Source of the DNA: Cryphonectria parasitica EP155
Taxonomy: Eukaryota > Ascomycota > Sordariomycetes > Diaporthales > Cryphonectriaceae
Length of the DNA: 64,000 nucleotides
Reading direction: 5' to 3'
Assembly (NCBI RefSeq): GCF_011745365.1
Contig: NW_024468914.1
Span: 3,622,228 to 3,686,227 of the forward strand
Shown: one piece after another, positions 12,542-24,507 of the stretch
Layout of the letters: each line of letters starts with the position of its first letter
How positions within the stretch are numbered: position 1 is the stretch's first letter
Translations under genes and position numbers: made by a program
Notes under the pieces: model-generated
Told to the model about the DNA's origin: nothing
Seen by the model: the letters and a program-made list of their open reading frames with translations, nothing else
The model's database searches: none

Positions 12542-14707
12542 ATGGCTCTGTCCGCGCTTGCAATGACTTTTGCGGGGCTTGTCCAGGCTGCACCGTATCC
12601 AAATTCATCGTATTCCAACGCCGATACGTCCCTGACATTTGTGTACCAGAACAATCTGAATGCCTCGGACGATGTCAACCATGTCGGTGCCATCCTGTTA
12701 GACCCTGCATCGCAAGACGTCGGTGCTGCACGATGTGCTGCTCTTGGGGAATCTCTTTTGGCAATCTCTACCCTCGATACTCATACCGACGACTTTGAGC
12801 ACGCCTTGTCGTATCTCGCATACGCCGGGCTGGTAGATGACAGCCAGAAATACTACGTACAGGACGGGGTGTTGTCTGTGACTTACTCGTCAGGAGGCAG
12901 CCCTGGATTCTCGACCAAAAAAGCCGACAATGAAACTCGGCCGCTGCCCATTCTCTGCACTCAATCAAGTTCTCAAAATGAGCCGACGACCGCTGTGGCC
13001 ACCGTTTCCAATGAACTGAGAATCTCGTCTGCTGGAAATACTTATGTGGGCTTCCGCAACCAAAAGTCTTTCCGCTTCCTCGGGATTCCCTACGCCAACC
13101 CGTTCGAGCGCTTTGCATACTCAACAGTGTACAATGCTACTGGTCAGACGATCAACGCCACGGAATACGGTGCGGACTGCGCGCAGGCTGGCTCTACTGG
13201 CTCACAGGAGGATTGTCTGTTCCTGAACATCCAGACACCTTACATCCCGCAGGCTGGCTCCACCGACAACCTGAGGCCGGTCCTGTTCAGCATCCATGGC
13301 GGCGGCTTCACTAGTGGCAATGGCGGTGCCAGTTCCGGATTAGATGGAGGAAATCTAGCATCCAGAGAGGATATCGTCTCAGTGGAACTCAACTATCGCC
13401 TATCGACTCTTGGCTTTTTAGCTATTCCTGGAACAGATGTCAAGGGCAACTTTGGCATTGGGGATCAGGTGACAGCATTAGAAGTGAGTATAAGCCCCTT
13501 ACTCTCTTTGAAGTCTAATGCCGCGAAATCAACAAGACACTGATGCATGCTTGTCTTACAGTGGGTGAAACAAAACATTGCTTCTTTCGGAGGTAACCCC
13601 AATAAGGTCACAATCATCGGAGAGTCCGCTGGCGCAGGCTCCGTGCGCACATTGCTCGGATCTCCGCCTGTGATCGAAAACACTCTCATCTCTGGTGGTG
13701 TTTCTCAGTCCAACCTTGGAGGTGGTAAGGCTCTCGGGCTGGATGGAGACTATGCCACGACTTACAGCTCTTACTACACCATTGAGCAATCGTACGAAAT
13801 AGCCGGGCAGCAGATCATTGAAGCTGTGGGATGCAACGAGACGGACATCGAAGACCAGATCGCGTGCCTGAAAGCCGTGAACGCGACCACCATCGTCAAT
13901 CTCTCCACGGTTGCGAGATATGTCGTGCAAGATGGCACCTACGTCAACACGGAGCAGCTCATTGTCACGGAGAAAAACGGCAGTCAAGCCTTCGTCCCGA
14001 TCATCTTTGGCACGACCAACAACGATGGTGCCTCGTTTTGTAATTTCCCACTAAACACAACAACAAGCGAAGCTGAGGGCATCGCATACTCGTTAGATAT
14101 CTCTCAGGATCAGGCCCAGCGCGTGATTGACAGTGGGCTCTTCCCATACTACGATTCGGGTAACCTTACTCTCGACACCTTCAACGTCTCGCAGCGCGTC
14201 TCAACCGACCTGCAGTTCCGCTGCATCGACGAGGCTACTGTCTTCGCTGCCGCTACCTCAGGGGCAGTCCCCGTTGCCTACTACTACAACATAGATCGAA
14301 CATACGAGGGATATGACCCGCTCGGCCTAGGTCCGAGTTTGAACGGTGGAACTGATCCTGAAGGAAACTACTTCAGGCTTCACGGTAGCGACCTCGGCTT
14401 CACCTACGGCAACCAAGATCCGCTCCGCGACGAGCGTGACCTCCAGGCCAGCCAGCTCATCAGCGGATACTACGCCGCGTTCGCAAAGACGGGCTCGCCG
14501 AATCCTGATGAGGCGTACCTGAACGTACGTGGCTATACGAGCACGCTCGAGGCTGTACGCCAGACAGGTACTTGGGATCCTGTCTCGGGTAATACTGGGC
14601 CCGCGAAGAATCTGGACTATCCATCGCTGACGATTGATTTTCCCGAGACTCGTCAGTGCTCGTTTCTGAATTACAGTCTGAGCTACTATCTTGACGGCGG
14701 CTCTTAA
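12542..14707 (+). CDS. Secreted type-B carboxylesterase/lipase, 695 aa
   Basis: Exons 12542-13483 and 13562-14707; intron donor GTGAGT, acceptor TTACAG, phase 0. An alpha/beta-hydrolase of the carboxylesterase type B family, hydrolysing carboxylic esters outside the cell. A signal peptide (MALSALAMTFAGLVQA) is followed by an extra N-terminal region of about 140 residues, then the catalytic domain from about residue 165. Seen: oxyanion loop HGGGF (252-256), nucleophile GESAG with Ser336, acid position NND with Asp469 where most relatives have Glu, and His588 in HGSDLGF. Many N-glycosylation sequons (NNT, NAT, NLT, NVS) agree with secretion. The start could be the ATG at 12515 or 12389; 12542 gives the cleanest signal peptide. 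Substrate unknown. Confidence 0.88.
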
Positions 14708-15038
14708 GTCATTGTATTTGGTATTTAGTATTTACATTAAAGCTGGAAAATGAAGGCATTCAATTATCTTTACTTTTGGAACATACATTATATGATAATG
14801 CGAGTCACTAGGCATTTGTTCTTCAACAGCGTACATGCAAAGTACTTAGCAGAATGAAGTAACTTTTGGTATTCTCTCTTTAGAATGTAGGATTCTATGT
14901 AAATATCTGCCAAACGAAGGGGCTCAGCCGTCAGACCAGAACCCAAGATAAAATTTATACAAAAGAAAAGTGTGGTGACAACCAGTGTAAGCATAAACAC
15001 TTAGCAACCAGATAATTATATCCACGGTGTGCGCTTAT
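14708..15038. other. Intergenic between convergent genes
   Basis: AT-rich 3' untranslated sequence shared by the carboxylesterase and the gene on the opposite strand. Nothing else seen. Confidence 0.6.
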
Positions 15039-16307
15039 TCATAGATCACGCATGCTGTTTCCGTCCCTCAAGAACGTCAGAAGCTCGTCCATATTGAGTG
15101 TTTCGGAACCATCCTGGCCTCTCCTCACATCCATATCAGAAGCATTGCCGCAGTAGTAGCCATCATCCGAGGATGTCGCTCTCATGCTCCGAAGACGTCG
15201 GGTCTTCTGTTCCGTGCTGAACTGCCGCGTGGGAATGCTTGCGTAGTTGGAGTCGGGGAGCGAGACGGGTCGCCGCCGTAGTCGCTCCTCCTGGCAAGGC
15301 GTGCTTGGAAGTTCATCTGCGTGGGAATCGGCACTCATTTGAGACTGTGGAATATGACGAGCTGTCATCTCTGCTCGACCCATTCTTCCCAGGGGGGATT
15401 CATTAATTTGAGTAGTCAAGGCACGAATCTCTCTCTCAAAGGGTGCTGCTGGTATACCACAGTCGCCGCTCAAGGCCCGCCTTCTTGGGATTTCCACGGA
15501 TGGCGGGCTACTTGAGGGCAGTCTCAGCGGTGCCACGTAGAAGGGCTTGATTATTGGGGAGTCTCGACGAGTATATGCCTTGCGTGTAGGTCTGTTATGG
15601 TAAGCGGCCGGGGGGAAAGTCGAAGAAGTCTTCTCACAGATCGGACGCCTGGCTGGCCACTCGATGCTAGGCCCGTATGAGTGGGTAGTCTCGCACTGCC
15701 GGGCGCACAGTGCTGCCGGGGGCAAGTCAAAGTCATCATAGCCTTGATAGTCTACAGGAGTTGCACGTTCAAAGGCTGAGACAATGGGTGACTGATCACA
15801 GTGGCGAGAAGCATCTGCAACACTGTCGAACCCAGAGTCCAAGGACCATGAGAATGAGCTGCAGCTGTGTTCATCGCTCGGAACAGGAGCAGGAATTGTG
15901 GTTACAATCTTGCAAAGTGCCGAGGCGGTGTGGTCGAGGTCGGTTAGATGGCGGTCGACAGCTAGGGAGATGGAGGGATCAGAAAGATAGGCGTCATTAA
16001 CGCTTGTTGTGATTCCCCCGGGTCGGCTATACTGTACTGCCAGGGTGTCCAGATCATCTAGGGCGCCCTTGGCAGTCTCGAGCTTTGCTCTCAGGCGGCG
16101 GAGCTGTGCCTCAAGAGACAATGGCGTTGTAGTGACGCTGCCTTTGCGCTGGGTCTGGGTCTGGGCCCAGGGCTCAGTGCTTTGTGCACAGTTGGTATTT
16201 AGGTTTTGGTGTTCATCATTGGTGCAACTGCCTTGTCTCGCCTTCAAGGACCCGCGATGCAAGGCCGAGTTACGGCGGGTCTTCTCAATAGATGCCGAGT
16301 TACCCAT
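15039..16307 (-). CDS. Hypothetical protein with N-myristoylation motif, 422 aa
   Basis: Intronless. The ATG at 16307 gives MGNSASIEKTRR; the open frame extends 12 codons further upstream but has no other ATG. Gly2, Ser6 and the basic residues that follow fit the N-myristoyltransferase consensus (MGxxxS/T), so the protein is probably tethered to a membrane. A coiled-coil-like segment, LEAQLRRLRAKLETAKGAL, lies near residues 65-85. The rest is serine-, proline- and arginine-rich and probably disordered, ending in an acidic NMDELLTFLRDG helix. No enzyme motif is visible. A signalling or adaptor role is inference from the lipid motif. Confidence 0.75.
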   Translation of the reverse strand: MGNSASIEKTRRNSALHRGSLKARQGSCTNDEHQNLNTNCAQSTEPWAQTQTQRKGSVTTTPLSLEAQLRRLRAKLETAKGALDDLDTLAVQYSRPGGITTSVNDAYLSDPSISLAVDRHLTDLDHTASALCKIVTTIPAPVPSDEHSCSSFSWSLDSGFDSVADASRHCDQSPIVSAFERATPVDYQGYDDFDLPPAALCARQCETTHSYGPSIEWPARRPICEKTSSTFPPAAYHNRPTRKAYTRRDSPIIKPFYVAPLRLPSSSPPSVEIPRRRALSGDCGIPAAPFEREIRALTTQINESPLGRMGRAEMTARHIPQSQMSADSHADELPSTPCQEERLRRRPVSLPDSNYASIPTRQFSTEQKTRRLRSMRATSSDDGYYCGNASDMDVRRGQDGSETLNMDELLTFLRDGNSMRDL

Positions 16308-17121
16308 CCTTGAGATCGTTGTGGCAGGATAACCTAGCGACACTGAGAGAAGATGGAGATGAGACAGGACCTGCCCGAGGTAGCCGAAGGAGTTAGGGGG
16401 TGTAAGTAGATCTCCAAGGCTGTTGATTGTTGTAAACTGACCTTAGAGGCTGGTATGTAGTGAAAGACTTCGAGGACTGCCTCGTTTATATATCTTTCGA
16501 TGGATATTGCGTGCGTAGTGGTTTAACAGCATTGTGATAGGATAATGCTATTGTTACTTGTAGCGACCCAATGTCATTGTGCAAGCCATTCACCCAGAAG
16601 AGATAGATTCTTTGTTCATTGGGGCCAATACGTCTTAGATTCAATCAATTTCTTCACATTAAACTCCCATTGAGTGACTGAACAAAGCAATAGCACTTGA
16701 TGAATTGCTTGTATGGATGCTAGCGTTCGGATTGAACCAGTGCGCAGAATCTCCCTGTCTAATTAGATCCTTTCTTACCGGGCTGGTGATATCCCTCAGT
16801 TCAACAACTCACGCATCTGCAGCTCAAACCACGATGTCAACTGTTATTGACAAATACACCTCTTTTTCACGCTTGGGTCATCTTTGTCTGCATCGTACTT
16901 CGGCCAACAGCAGAAACACCACATACGAAACTATCTATGCAACGCATTATACGCATTGGCCCTTGAGACGGGAGCAATTTCAGCTCTCACAACATGTATA
17001 TATCCGGGATTGGAGCGGTGACTCTACCAGAATGTTGACCGGTCAACGCCGATTTCGTTCAGTTTTCTTGTCGAGACTGGCAGTTCAGGGAGACAGCCCA
17101 GCCGGCCGTGTGCTTAGGACG
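16308..17121. other. Intergenic, 0.8 kb
   Basis: Promoter and leader of the minus-strand gene, then sequence leading into the P450 remnant. The open frame at 16705-17232 overlaps the remnant's N-terminal part, but its first 130 codons do not look like a protein. Confidence 0.45.
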
Positions 17122-18200
17122 AGCTGGGCGCGTGTTATTCCAGTCACCGTCTACCTTCAAATTACAGACTCTGAGGCTACTCGTGAGAAGTTTAAACGAC
17201 CGGCGAGGCTCGTCCGCCCGACTCAGGAATAAAGCAAGTCTCCTGTACTCCCTTAACTTGTAGGACGAGAACTGATACCATGATAAAACTCCTCGAAGAG
17301 TATGGACCATATCTTTCAACAGCGGGTTCAGATGACTGGGCACATCACCGCAAGGTTCTCGTAGCATAATCTAAAGAGAGTACCATGAATGTCGCCTGGA
17401 ATGAATTACTTCACCAAGCCGAGGGTATGTTGACATATTGTGATACCTTCGAGATCAACACTCCAAGTGCGCGACACGATCTCAAGACCCTTGCAATCGA
17501 CGTCCTTGCCGCGATGGCTTTCAAGAAGTCATATGATTTTCGTGGATCTTCCAACATCCAGGACGACAACAGCAGCTACCGTAATACGCTCCAGACTGCC
17601 CTCGATAACGCAATTCTCATTATGCTCATTCCCTACAGGTATCTCAAGGGCCCACTCATCCTAGACAAGCTAGTCAAGATCGGCGATGCTGCAAGGTTTT
17701 TAAAAGCCATATGAAGGTTATGCTAAAAAGATGAATGCTTTATGCGAAATCAGAGCCAGGTCTGGTGGCATGATGAGTTCCTTCATTCGCGCCCCTAACA
17801 TTCATGCCCGAGAAACCGCAACGTCACCGGAAATTAGGGCCAGTAAAAATGGCAAGAAAGGGCTATCATTTGATGAAATCTTGAACAATATTCTCATACT
17901 CAACTTTGCCGGTTATGATACAATTACCAACGCTCTGGGATTCGCTCTATACCTCTTGGCTATACATCTGCTATACATCCCAAAGTGCAAGACTGGCTAG
18001 CCGAGGAGATTACAACTACCATGGGAACCTCAGGCAATTCGGCCGAGGAGAAGGATGTCTTGAATGCAATATCGTTTCCTCACAGCTGGATTGGAAATTC
18101 GTCCTAAGACAATTTTCAGGCATGTATAGCGAGGCATTGACTAAATCAAACATCAAAATAGTCCTGGGTATTATCAAAACAACTGCACCATGCTATCATG
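17122..18200 (+). pseudogene. Cytochrome P450 remnant
   Basis: Consecutive blocks match a fungal P450 in order: ITDSEATREKFKRPARLVRP at 17161-17220; EYGPYLSTAGSDDWAHHRKV (helix C, W-x3-R) near 17298-17357; WNELLHQAEGML near 17397; a helix-I-like AGYDTITN near 17913; and WLAEEI near 17990. Damage is plain. There is an in-frame TAA at 17367-17369 just after HRKVLVA, a frame change at about 17705-17735 and another near 17960. No heme-binding FxxGxRxCxG loop follows before the next gene. Product would be non-functional. Substrate class cannot be told. Confidence 0.8.
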
Positions 18201-18314
18201 GTGTTTGGTAAGCAAGACGCCCATACTCCGAACTCCACTCCTACTGCCTACTTAAAACATGTATAGGGCAATGCATCAAAGCCGTGCCTTCTCCAAATTC
18301 TGCTATGACAACGG

Positions 18315-19331
18315 CTAGTCATCTTCCGCTGGCATCCATGGGAATACGTGTGTAATCCTCCGACCATTCGGAAGTAGGTCACGCCTCTCATTGTGCTGCT
18401 CCGCCAGCTCCTGCTCATGATGGATGCCCCCATGAAGAGAGAAACGCTCCTCTTCTTTCGTATCAGCCGAGTACTTGGCCGTCTTCTCCTCCTCATGCGA
18501 CTGCTCATTATCGTCGGCCCAGGGCATCCGCGGCGCCTTGGTGGGTGTCGAGTGCCCGGACTCATCCGTCCATACCGCGGTAGGCGAGCTGGAGCTTACA
18601 GGGCTGATGGCGACCTCGTGCATGTGACGACCAGCTACCTCTCGCTCGTAGTCCTCCTCATCCTGCTCGTCACCTATGAGGAACTGTGGCGAGTTCAGCA
18701 GGCCAGGCCCTCTTGCACCAGGCGATCGTGCCTCAAGGTGGTGTTCCTGTCCAGACATTTGGCCGCGCATGGCCATATTTGCGCTGGACTGGTACCCGTT
18801 TACGTTTGCCATATGCTGGCCCCGCCTTGGTTGACCTGCACCAGGGAGAGAGCCGTCCTGGAACACCTCGGTGGTGATCCCCTGTTCGTCCTGCCAAGAA
18901 AACCGGTCCTGGTCGGCGATGGCATTGGTCTTGTCAGCGTGGCCCTTCCACGCGTTGAAGTCAAGACACTTCTCCTCGTCCTTGTCATCATCGCCTCGGA
19001 GCGTGGGCGTCGAATCGGCGCTGCCTCGGCAGCCAAAGTCCAGCTCGTTAGGTGTCGCGTCTGCTGATGCGTGCACGCGGCTCCGCTTGTTGCACAGCAA
19101 GGCCTCGCATGCACCGCCGAGGCAGCAGAGCACCAGGACACCGACCATGATACTGAGGGAGATGACTACGATCTCCCAATTGGACAGACCCGAGGCAGTG
19201 GATATGCCTCCACTGGAGTCGCGAATGTCATGTTGTCGTTCGTTTTGTTGCAGTTCTGGTTTGGGTAGGCATAGCGAAGGGGTGGTTAACAACCCGAGCA
19301 CCAAGGCGGTGACAGGTACACCTCGGGACAT
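18315..19331 (-). CDS. Single-pass membrane protein with signal peptide, 338 aa
   Basis: Intronless, ATG at 19331. A signal peptide (VTALVLGLLTTPSLCLP, residues 6-22) is followed by a short extracellular part, then a transmembrane segment (IVVISLSIMVGVLVLCCLGG, about 54-73), a cysteine-rich juxtamembrane stretch (CCLGGACEALLCNKRSR) and a long cytoplasmic tail. The tail is acidic and serine-rich, with no known domain. This layout is common among fungal sensor-like or mid2-like proteins, but the external part here is too short for a WSC or mucin stalk. Function unknown. Confidence 0.75.
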   Translation of the reverse strand: MSRGVPVTALVLGLLTTPSLCLPKPELQQNERQHDIRDSSGGISTASGLSNWEIVVISLSIMVGVLVLCCLGGACEALLCNKRSRVHASADATPNELDFGCRGSADSTPTLRGDDDKDEEKCLDFNAWKGHADKTNAIADQDRFSWQDEQGITTEVFQDGSLPGAGQPRRGQHMANVNGYQSSANMAMRGQMSGQEHHLEARSPGARGPGLLNSPQFLIGDEQDEEDYEREVAGRHMHEVAISPVSSSSPTAVWTDESGHSTPTKAPRMPWADDNEQSHEEEKTAKYSADTKEEERFSLHGGIHHEQELAEQHNERRDLLPNGRRITHVFPWMPAEDD

Positions 19332-22300
19332 CGTGCAGGACGAGAGTTTTCCAATGACTTATTTTTCAAAGTATCTGGTTGTGTAAAGGGATGGAAGCGT
19401 CGTAGGCGTCCAATGATATCTGCATGTGAAAGTTCGGTTTTCAGCGCGTCCAAGTGGACGGCGATTGCTGGGAGTCAATTGACAAGTACTCTCGAACAGC
19501 ATCGCAATTTTTTGAGTGGAAGACTTCCACTTTTACAGTCTTTAGATTTCTTTGTGGCCCCTCAGTTCATTCAACGAAAGAAAGACTCTGTCTCGTTGTT
19601 TCATCTCCGAGACTGTCCTCGAACGTGTTTGCGGTCTGGAGTCAGCATGGCCTGGGTCTTGTGTAGAAAACACGGTCAAGAAAGAGTAGACAGAACGATG
19701 GGCGGGACCAGTCCTATAGACCTCTTCATTTGGCCATAGCAAAAATCCTTGATGGTTTTCGGTCGCGGTCTGATACGGAACAGACGGTTGCTGACAAGCG
19801 GCCCGAGCAAAGTGCAGGTGGTTGCTGACGGGGCCTGAAGTTCGGCCGTGAGACGACCTCCGCAGTACAGGGCGAAACACCCGACGTATGGCCCCCGTCA
19901 GTAGCAAGGGGGTTAGATGCTAATTGGAAATTACGTCGTTCATTATTGTTGCTGCCATAGTCTGGCGGTCGATTGCCAGTCTATGTTCAGGGTGGGCGTA
20001 CCGTTCCATAGAATCACGGCGCATCAATGGCTTAGGTTCTGCTCTAGTTACTAATTATTGACTAAGTGTGAAGCTCGAATTAGTATTCATCACTGCTGTC
20101 ATATTGATCAAGTGCGCGCTTCGTGTATGGAGGAATGAAGAAACAAAATGAGAATGGAGGTGACAGTGTAAGGTATGCTTTTCTGGTACTCAAGTTCTAG
20201 GTTTCAGCAGAAAAGTATATCTTCCTCATCACCCAAAGTCCAAGTTATCCAGCCCTCATACTCTCAGCATCACCTAACTGTCTCAAGAAACTACCCAGCT
20301 TCTTTAGCCCGGCATGAAAACTAATTTTCAAATTTCTGCCACCGGTCCAGGGATGTACTTGTTCTGCCTTCTCTACGTAGTCTTTTTGATTTATACAGAT
20401 AGAGTCCTACCAAAGAGCACGCGCTCTGGCAGGCTTGCGAGCGTGACGAAGGGAATTTCGTAGGCTAACGGTGATAAACAGATGGTTCCCGTCACAAATG
20501 ATTGATTCGGTTTGATCTGGCGTGCTCTAGACCTATGATATGGCCTTAAGAGATTGGGTCGCTGAGTTGGAGACGACGAGGCTGCAAATAACAGGATCCT
20601 GGCCTTCTCCGGGAAGGAGAAGCAAGTATCGGATCCATGGCCCCCGAGGAAGTATGTCTCAGACGTACCCGTCAGATACTTTTGGAGAGTCCTGATTCTC
20701 TCGTGGCGGACCCAAGGCCATTCTATCCGGCCAACTCATTGTTGGTACAGTTGGAAGCATATTTACAGTCAGTACTTACGAGTCAAGCAGGCGATCAGTA
20801 CCAGCTCAAAAATTGAACCTTTGGGTTGATCTGCGCGGCTGGACTATAGTACGATACTGCACCGTGAATTGACAAATGAGGGGCAATCAAAGGATACGGA
20901 TGGGGGGCAGGGGGGGGGGAATCAACATTTCCTTGCCTTCTAGTCATCACGTGAGCTCCAAGCAGATCTGCCAACTTTTCCCCCTCCAAGAACTTAAAAA
21001 GGGTTTAAGATATACCACACACTCACACACACTCAACGGCTCGATGTCATAATCATGAGCATGAGCAACCCTCGGTAACGAATCCAGATTGAGCAAGGCG
21101 ACTTCTGAAACTACTTCACGCGACCATAGCTGCTGGCGCTTCTTTTTGCTTCTCTTCCCCGCGTTCATCCTGCCGGCGGGGAAGCCTGGAAATGGATGCC
21201 ACCCCCGCGGACGATCCCTCGGTTCCGTACGGTCGATCTTGCATTTCTACAGTAGTCGGCTGCACCTAGATTGCCATGTGAATGAAGCCCTGACGTCGAC
21301 ATTGAGGAGGCAGGAGAGTGCACGCACGTGGTAATTACAGGTTCCTTGACGGGACTGCTGTGCTTTACTTTCCCCAACCAAATTGGGATGTCTACACCGC
21401 TAACACGTGCTATATAGCACAGTACTATGGTGTAGTGAGTTATAATACCAGCCTGTGTGCCAAAAATTGGGGAAACAAAGGTCGACGTCACGGAGGCGAG
21501 GGTCTGTTTTAGTCTGTTGATCGTCCTGCAGACCCGCAGCAAGCACCCCCTTATCAATTGACACTCAAAGAGTCAGAAACATGTGGGCGGATGGCTCTGC
21601 AATTTTATGATTGCGATGATCATGAGCTGAAAGTCGTGCTTCGGATGAGACGGACCACGGAAATCCCCACTGAAGATCGTAGACAATGGTGGACGAGTAC
21701 AGACTATTATGTTAGTACTTTGGCGCTACCAAAACGACCATTGAATGAAGAATTGATGGCAGGTTTTGGACGTATCCTCAAGCTGCAGAGTTGGACGATC
21801 AGCAATGAACCTAAGCGCGTTGCATTCAAGATTTTTAATGTTGAATGTCTTCACTTTGGAAACGTAGACAACGAAAATCCAGACCGCAACCTTGCCATGG
21901 CGTACTACTACTGATGGTACAACACATAGGCAACTCGCTACAATTGTTTATCGGCGGAGATCCGATCCGGGAAATTCTGTGGCGCTGCCTCGACGGGTCG
22001 GCACAGCAGCGCCGGGCCTCCGGGTGCGCTGTTCTCCCCACTGGAGCTCCAGGATCGTGCCTGGGCCACGCGTCAGTAGCTTCTTCAGCTTTGTCGTCCT
22101 AGCAGCTTGTCAAATCTCATCAGCCTGTCGTGGTCACGCCATGGTGTGGTGGGGAGTGGGTACGCCGAGCCCAAGCCATCGCTTCTCTATTGAGGCCTCT
22201 CTTTAAGGCCAAGACTTGCTCGGACGCGACCGGCAATAAGAATCTGAAAATTGGGTCGAGGATCCCAACTGTGATGAAGTTTGACATCTTGAACGAGGAG

Positions 22301-24507
22301 GCATAGGACGACCATTCTAGAGTCCAGTCCGCCAAGAGGGCTGGGCGCGGAGAGTCAGAACCGCTGACAGGATTGACCTGACTCCAACGTTTGCTGGTCG
22401 CCCATAAGTTCGACCCTGACGCACTATCATCGGCGTGCAGAAACTCCGTAGCCTGCACAAAGGGCCTCTTTCCTATCTCCGATGACAAGTCAGCATGGCC
22501 CGTTCCACTGTCTCACAACACAGGTGGGCTGAGGAGCAGTAAGAAGGAACCGAAAGGGCGTAGCTATCATTAGTGGAGAGAAAAAAAGGCTTGACTGATA
22601 GGACAAATTGCGAAAGAGAAATGGATCTCGGTAGCTACCGTTAGTTTTAGTCCGACAGCGTGGTACGCTACACAGATAAACAAACGACTGAATAGTAAAA
22701 AGTATATTGTGCCACAGGCAGAAATCGTGGTACCAAAGTACCTATCGTTCTGTCGCGGCAGCGCAGGCAGGCCGGAATCTAGAACCTGGCCCACGTGCAC
22801 ATTCCGGACCGTCCATCCCAGGGCAACCCCCCATCAACCTGTCCGCTGCAGGTAGGAGTCTGGAGTGGTCTGCAAAGCAGGGCCACACACACTAAGACGA
22901 AGGGCTGCATATACAGTAGTCAGTCGCCTTCGCCGCCGCACCAATAGTCAAGAGGAAGCTGACCACCTGGTACTATGTATGCAGTGCACGGTGGCGGCCA
23001 CTCGCGATGGAAGGAAAGGAGAAGGACGACTCATAAACACACATGTCCAGAATTCACTACCACCAGCCTTATCAGGAAGCACGTACGAGATCCCGATTTT
23101 ATGAAACTGCGATTGGATGGGTTGGGCGCCCCCATCGGTAGCCGAAAAGGTTATGTTGCCCCGCAAAAGATCTCACCGTACTGAGGTAATGAGGGTACGC
23201 ATGCGCGCTCAGGTACTATGGTAGTAGCAGTAGTACCTTAGTACTATAGTAAGTGCTATGGTAGCGGTAAGTGGGGAGGACCGACGATCACATGAGGAGA
23301 AAGAAAGCGACAGAGGAGAGAAAAAAACAAGAGGTGAATGTGATTCCTCGGCTGTGTAGCCCCGTCTCTCACTGGTTCCACCTACATCGACACTCACCAG
23401 CCGGGGCCGGGGCAGAGGAAGGGGTGGACGCGCCATGTCCACCATTACGACAGGTCGAGGTAGATCCAAGATAGTAGGCGGTATTCCAAGGTCGATGGGA
23501 TTGTCCGCATTATGGTCCTCTGCAGTTTTGGAGGGGCTCAATGGAACCCTTTCCCCCTTGCTGATTTTCTTTTAATACACGCAGAAACATGGAGCGAGAG
23601 GATGTGAAAAGACTTGTTCATGCGAGTAATGCTTTCATTTTGTAAGATGGCACTTAAAAGCGACTATCGAAATCAGTACCTGAGAACGCTGGCAGTAATG
23701 TCATGCTATCGTAATATGAAGTGAGAAGAGTTAAAGGCACAGAGAGGAAGAGATGGTTTGCGGAGAATTAAGACAGCTTTTTCTAGAGCGGGGCAATATG
23801 CCGATCAAATCCCCTGTTCCTTGGGGCGAGGGGGCCCTTGTCTGTCCTCCTCATCCTCCTCCTCACTCTTTCGGCCCCCTCTGGCCCCCGTTCTCTCTCT
23901 CTCCTTCCCTTGGCACGCTCGCCACTTTGTGCGCCGAGGCCCCCGTTCGTCGATGGTTTACCTTTTCGTAAGGACCCTGGTTCCTGGGCCTTGCTTGCCT
24001 TCGACGTCACGCTAGAAGAGAGCGGGCCTGGTTCGCTGGTTCGACACCCTGACGCTGCACTGCAGCACCGTCGAGCTGCCGCTTTTTGCTCTCCATGTGC
24101 TATAATGCTATGGCCGATCCAGATATCCCCATCCCAGAACGGATACTGGATCGTCGACTCCGTACCTACTCTGGTACCCTTGTGTGGAGGACAGATGGGG
24201 TTTGTCAATGTGACCCTGCATCCAGCTCAGCCTAGTCAAACCATCGTGCCCTGCTGATGTAGCAGTAGAGTAAAAAGGCTGTGATGCCCCCCTCTAGACG
24301 TGCTGATAAGTCGTACCTAGAAAGTTCTACCCACACCTCTGGATCCTTTTTCCTTTCGTCTTCCCTTTTTCCAATCCTGGCTGCCATCCTCCTCTCAAAA
24401 GAAAAAGAGTGGCAGGATACGACAATTTTGACAAATACCTAGCTCCAGTATTTACTGGTAAACAGAGAATAAGAGCCAGCAGGCCGTAGCTGGTAATGCA
24501 CAGCGAT
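19332..24507. other. Gene-poor region, 5.2 kb
   Basis: No gene I can support. The longest frames (about 120-140 codons near 19.5-19.9, 21.2-21.9, 22.1-22.5 and 23.8-24.3 kb) overlap on both strands and show no domain. There is a ten-base G run at 20910-20919, a run of nested GTACTA/GGTAGT motifs at about 23212-23268 and a CT-rich block at about 23840-23920. One frame at 21558-21914 starts with ACA... but has in-frame methionines and reads MALQFYDCDDHELK; it is not recognised. Confidence 0.5.

Noticed and set aside
23838..24257. 139-codon plus-strand frame with a hydrophobic start
   Set aside because: Begins at TTG, not ATG, has a CT-rich low-complexity start and overlaps a similar frame on the other strand.
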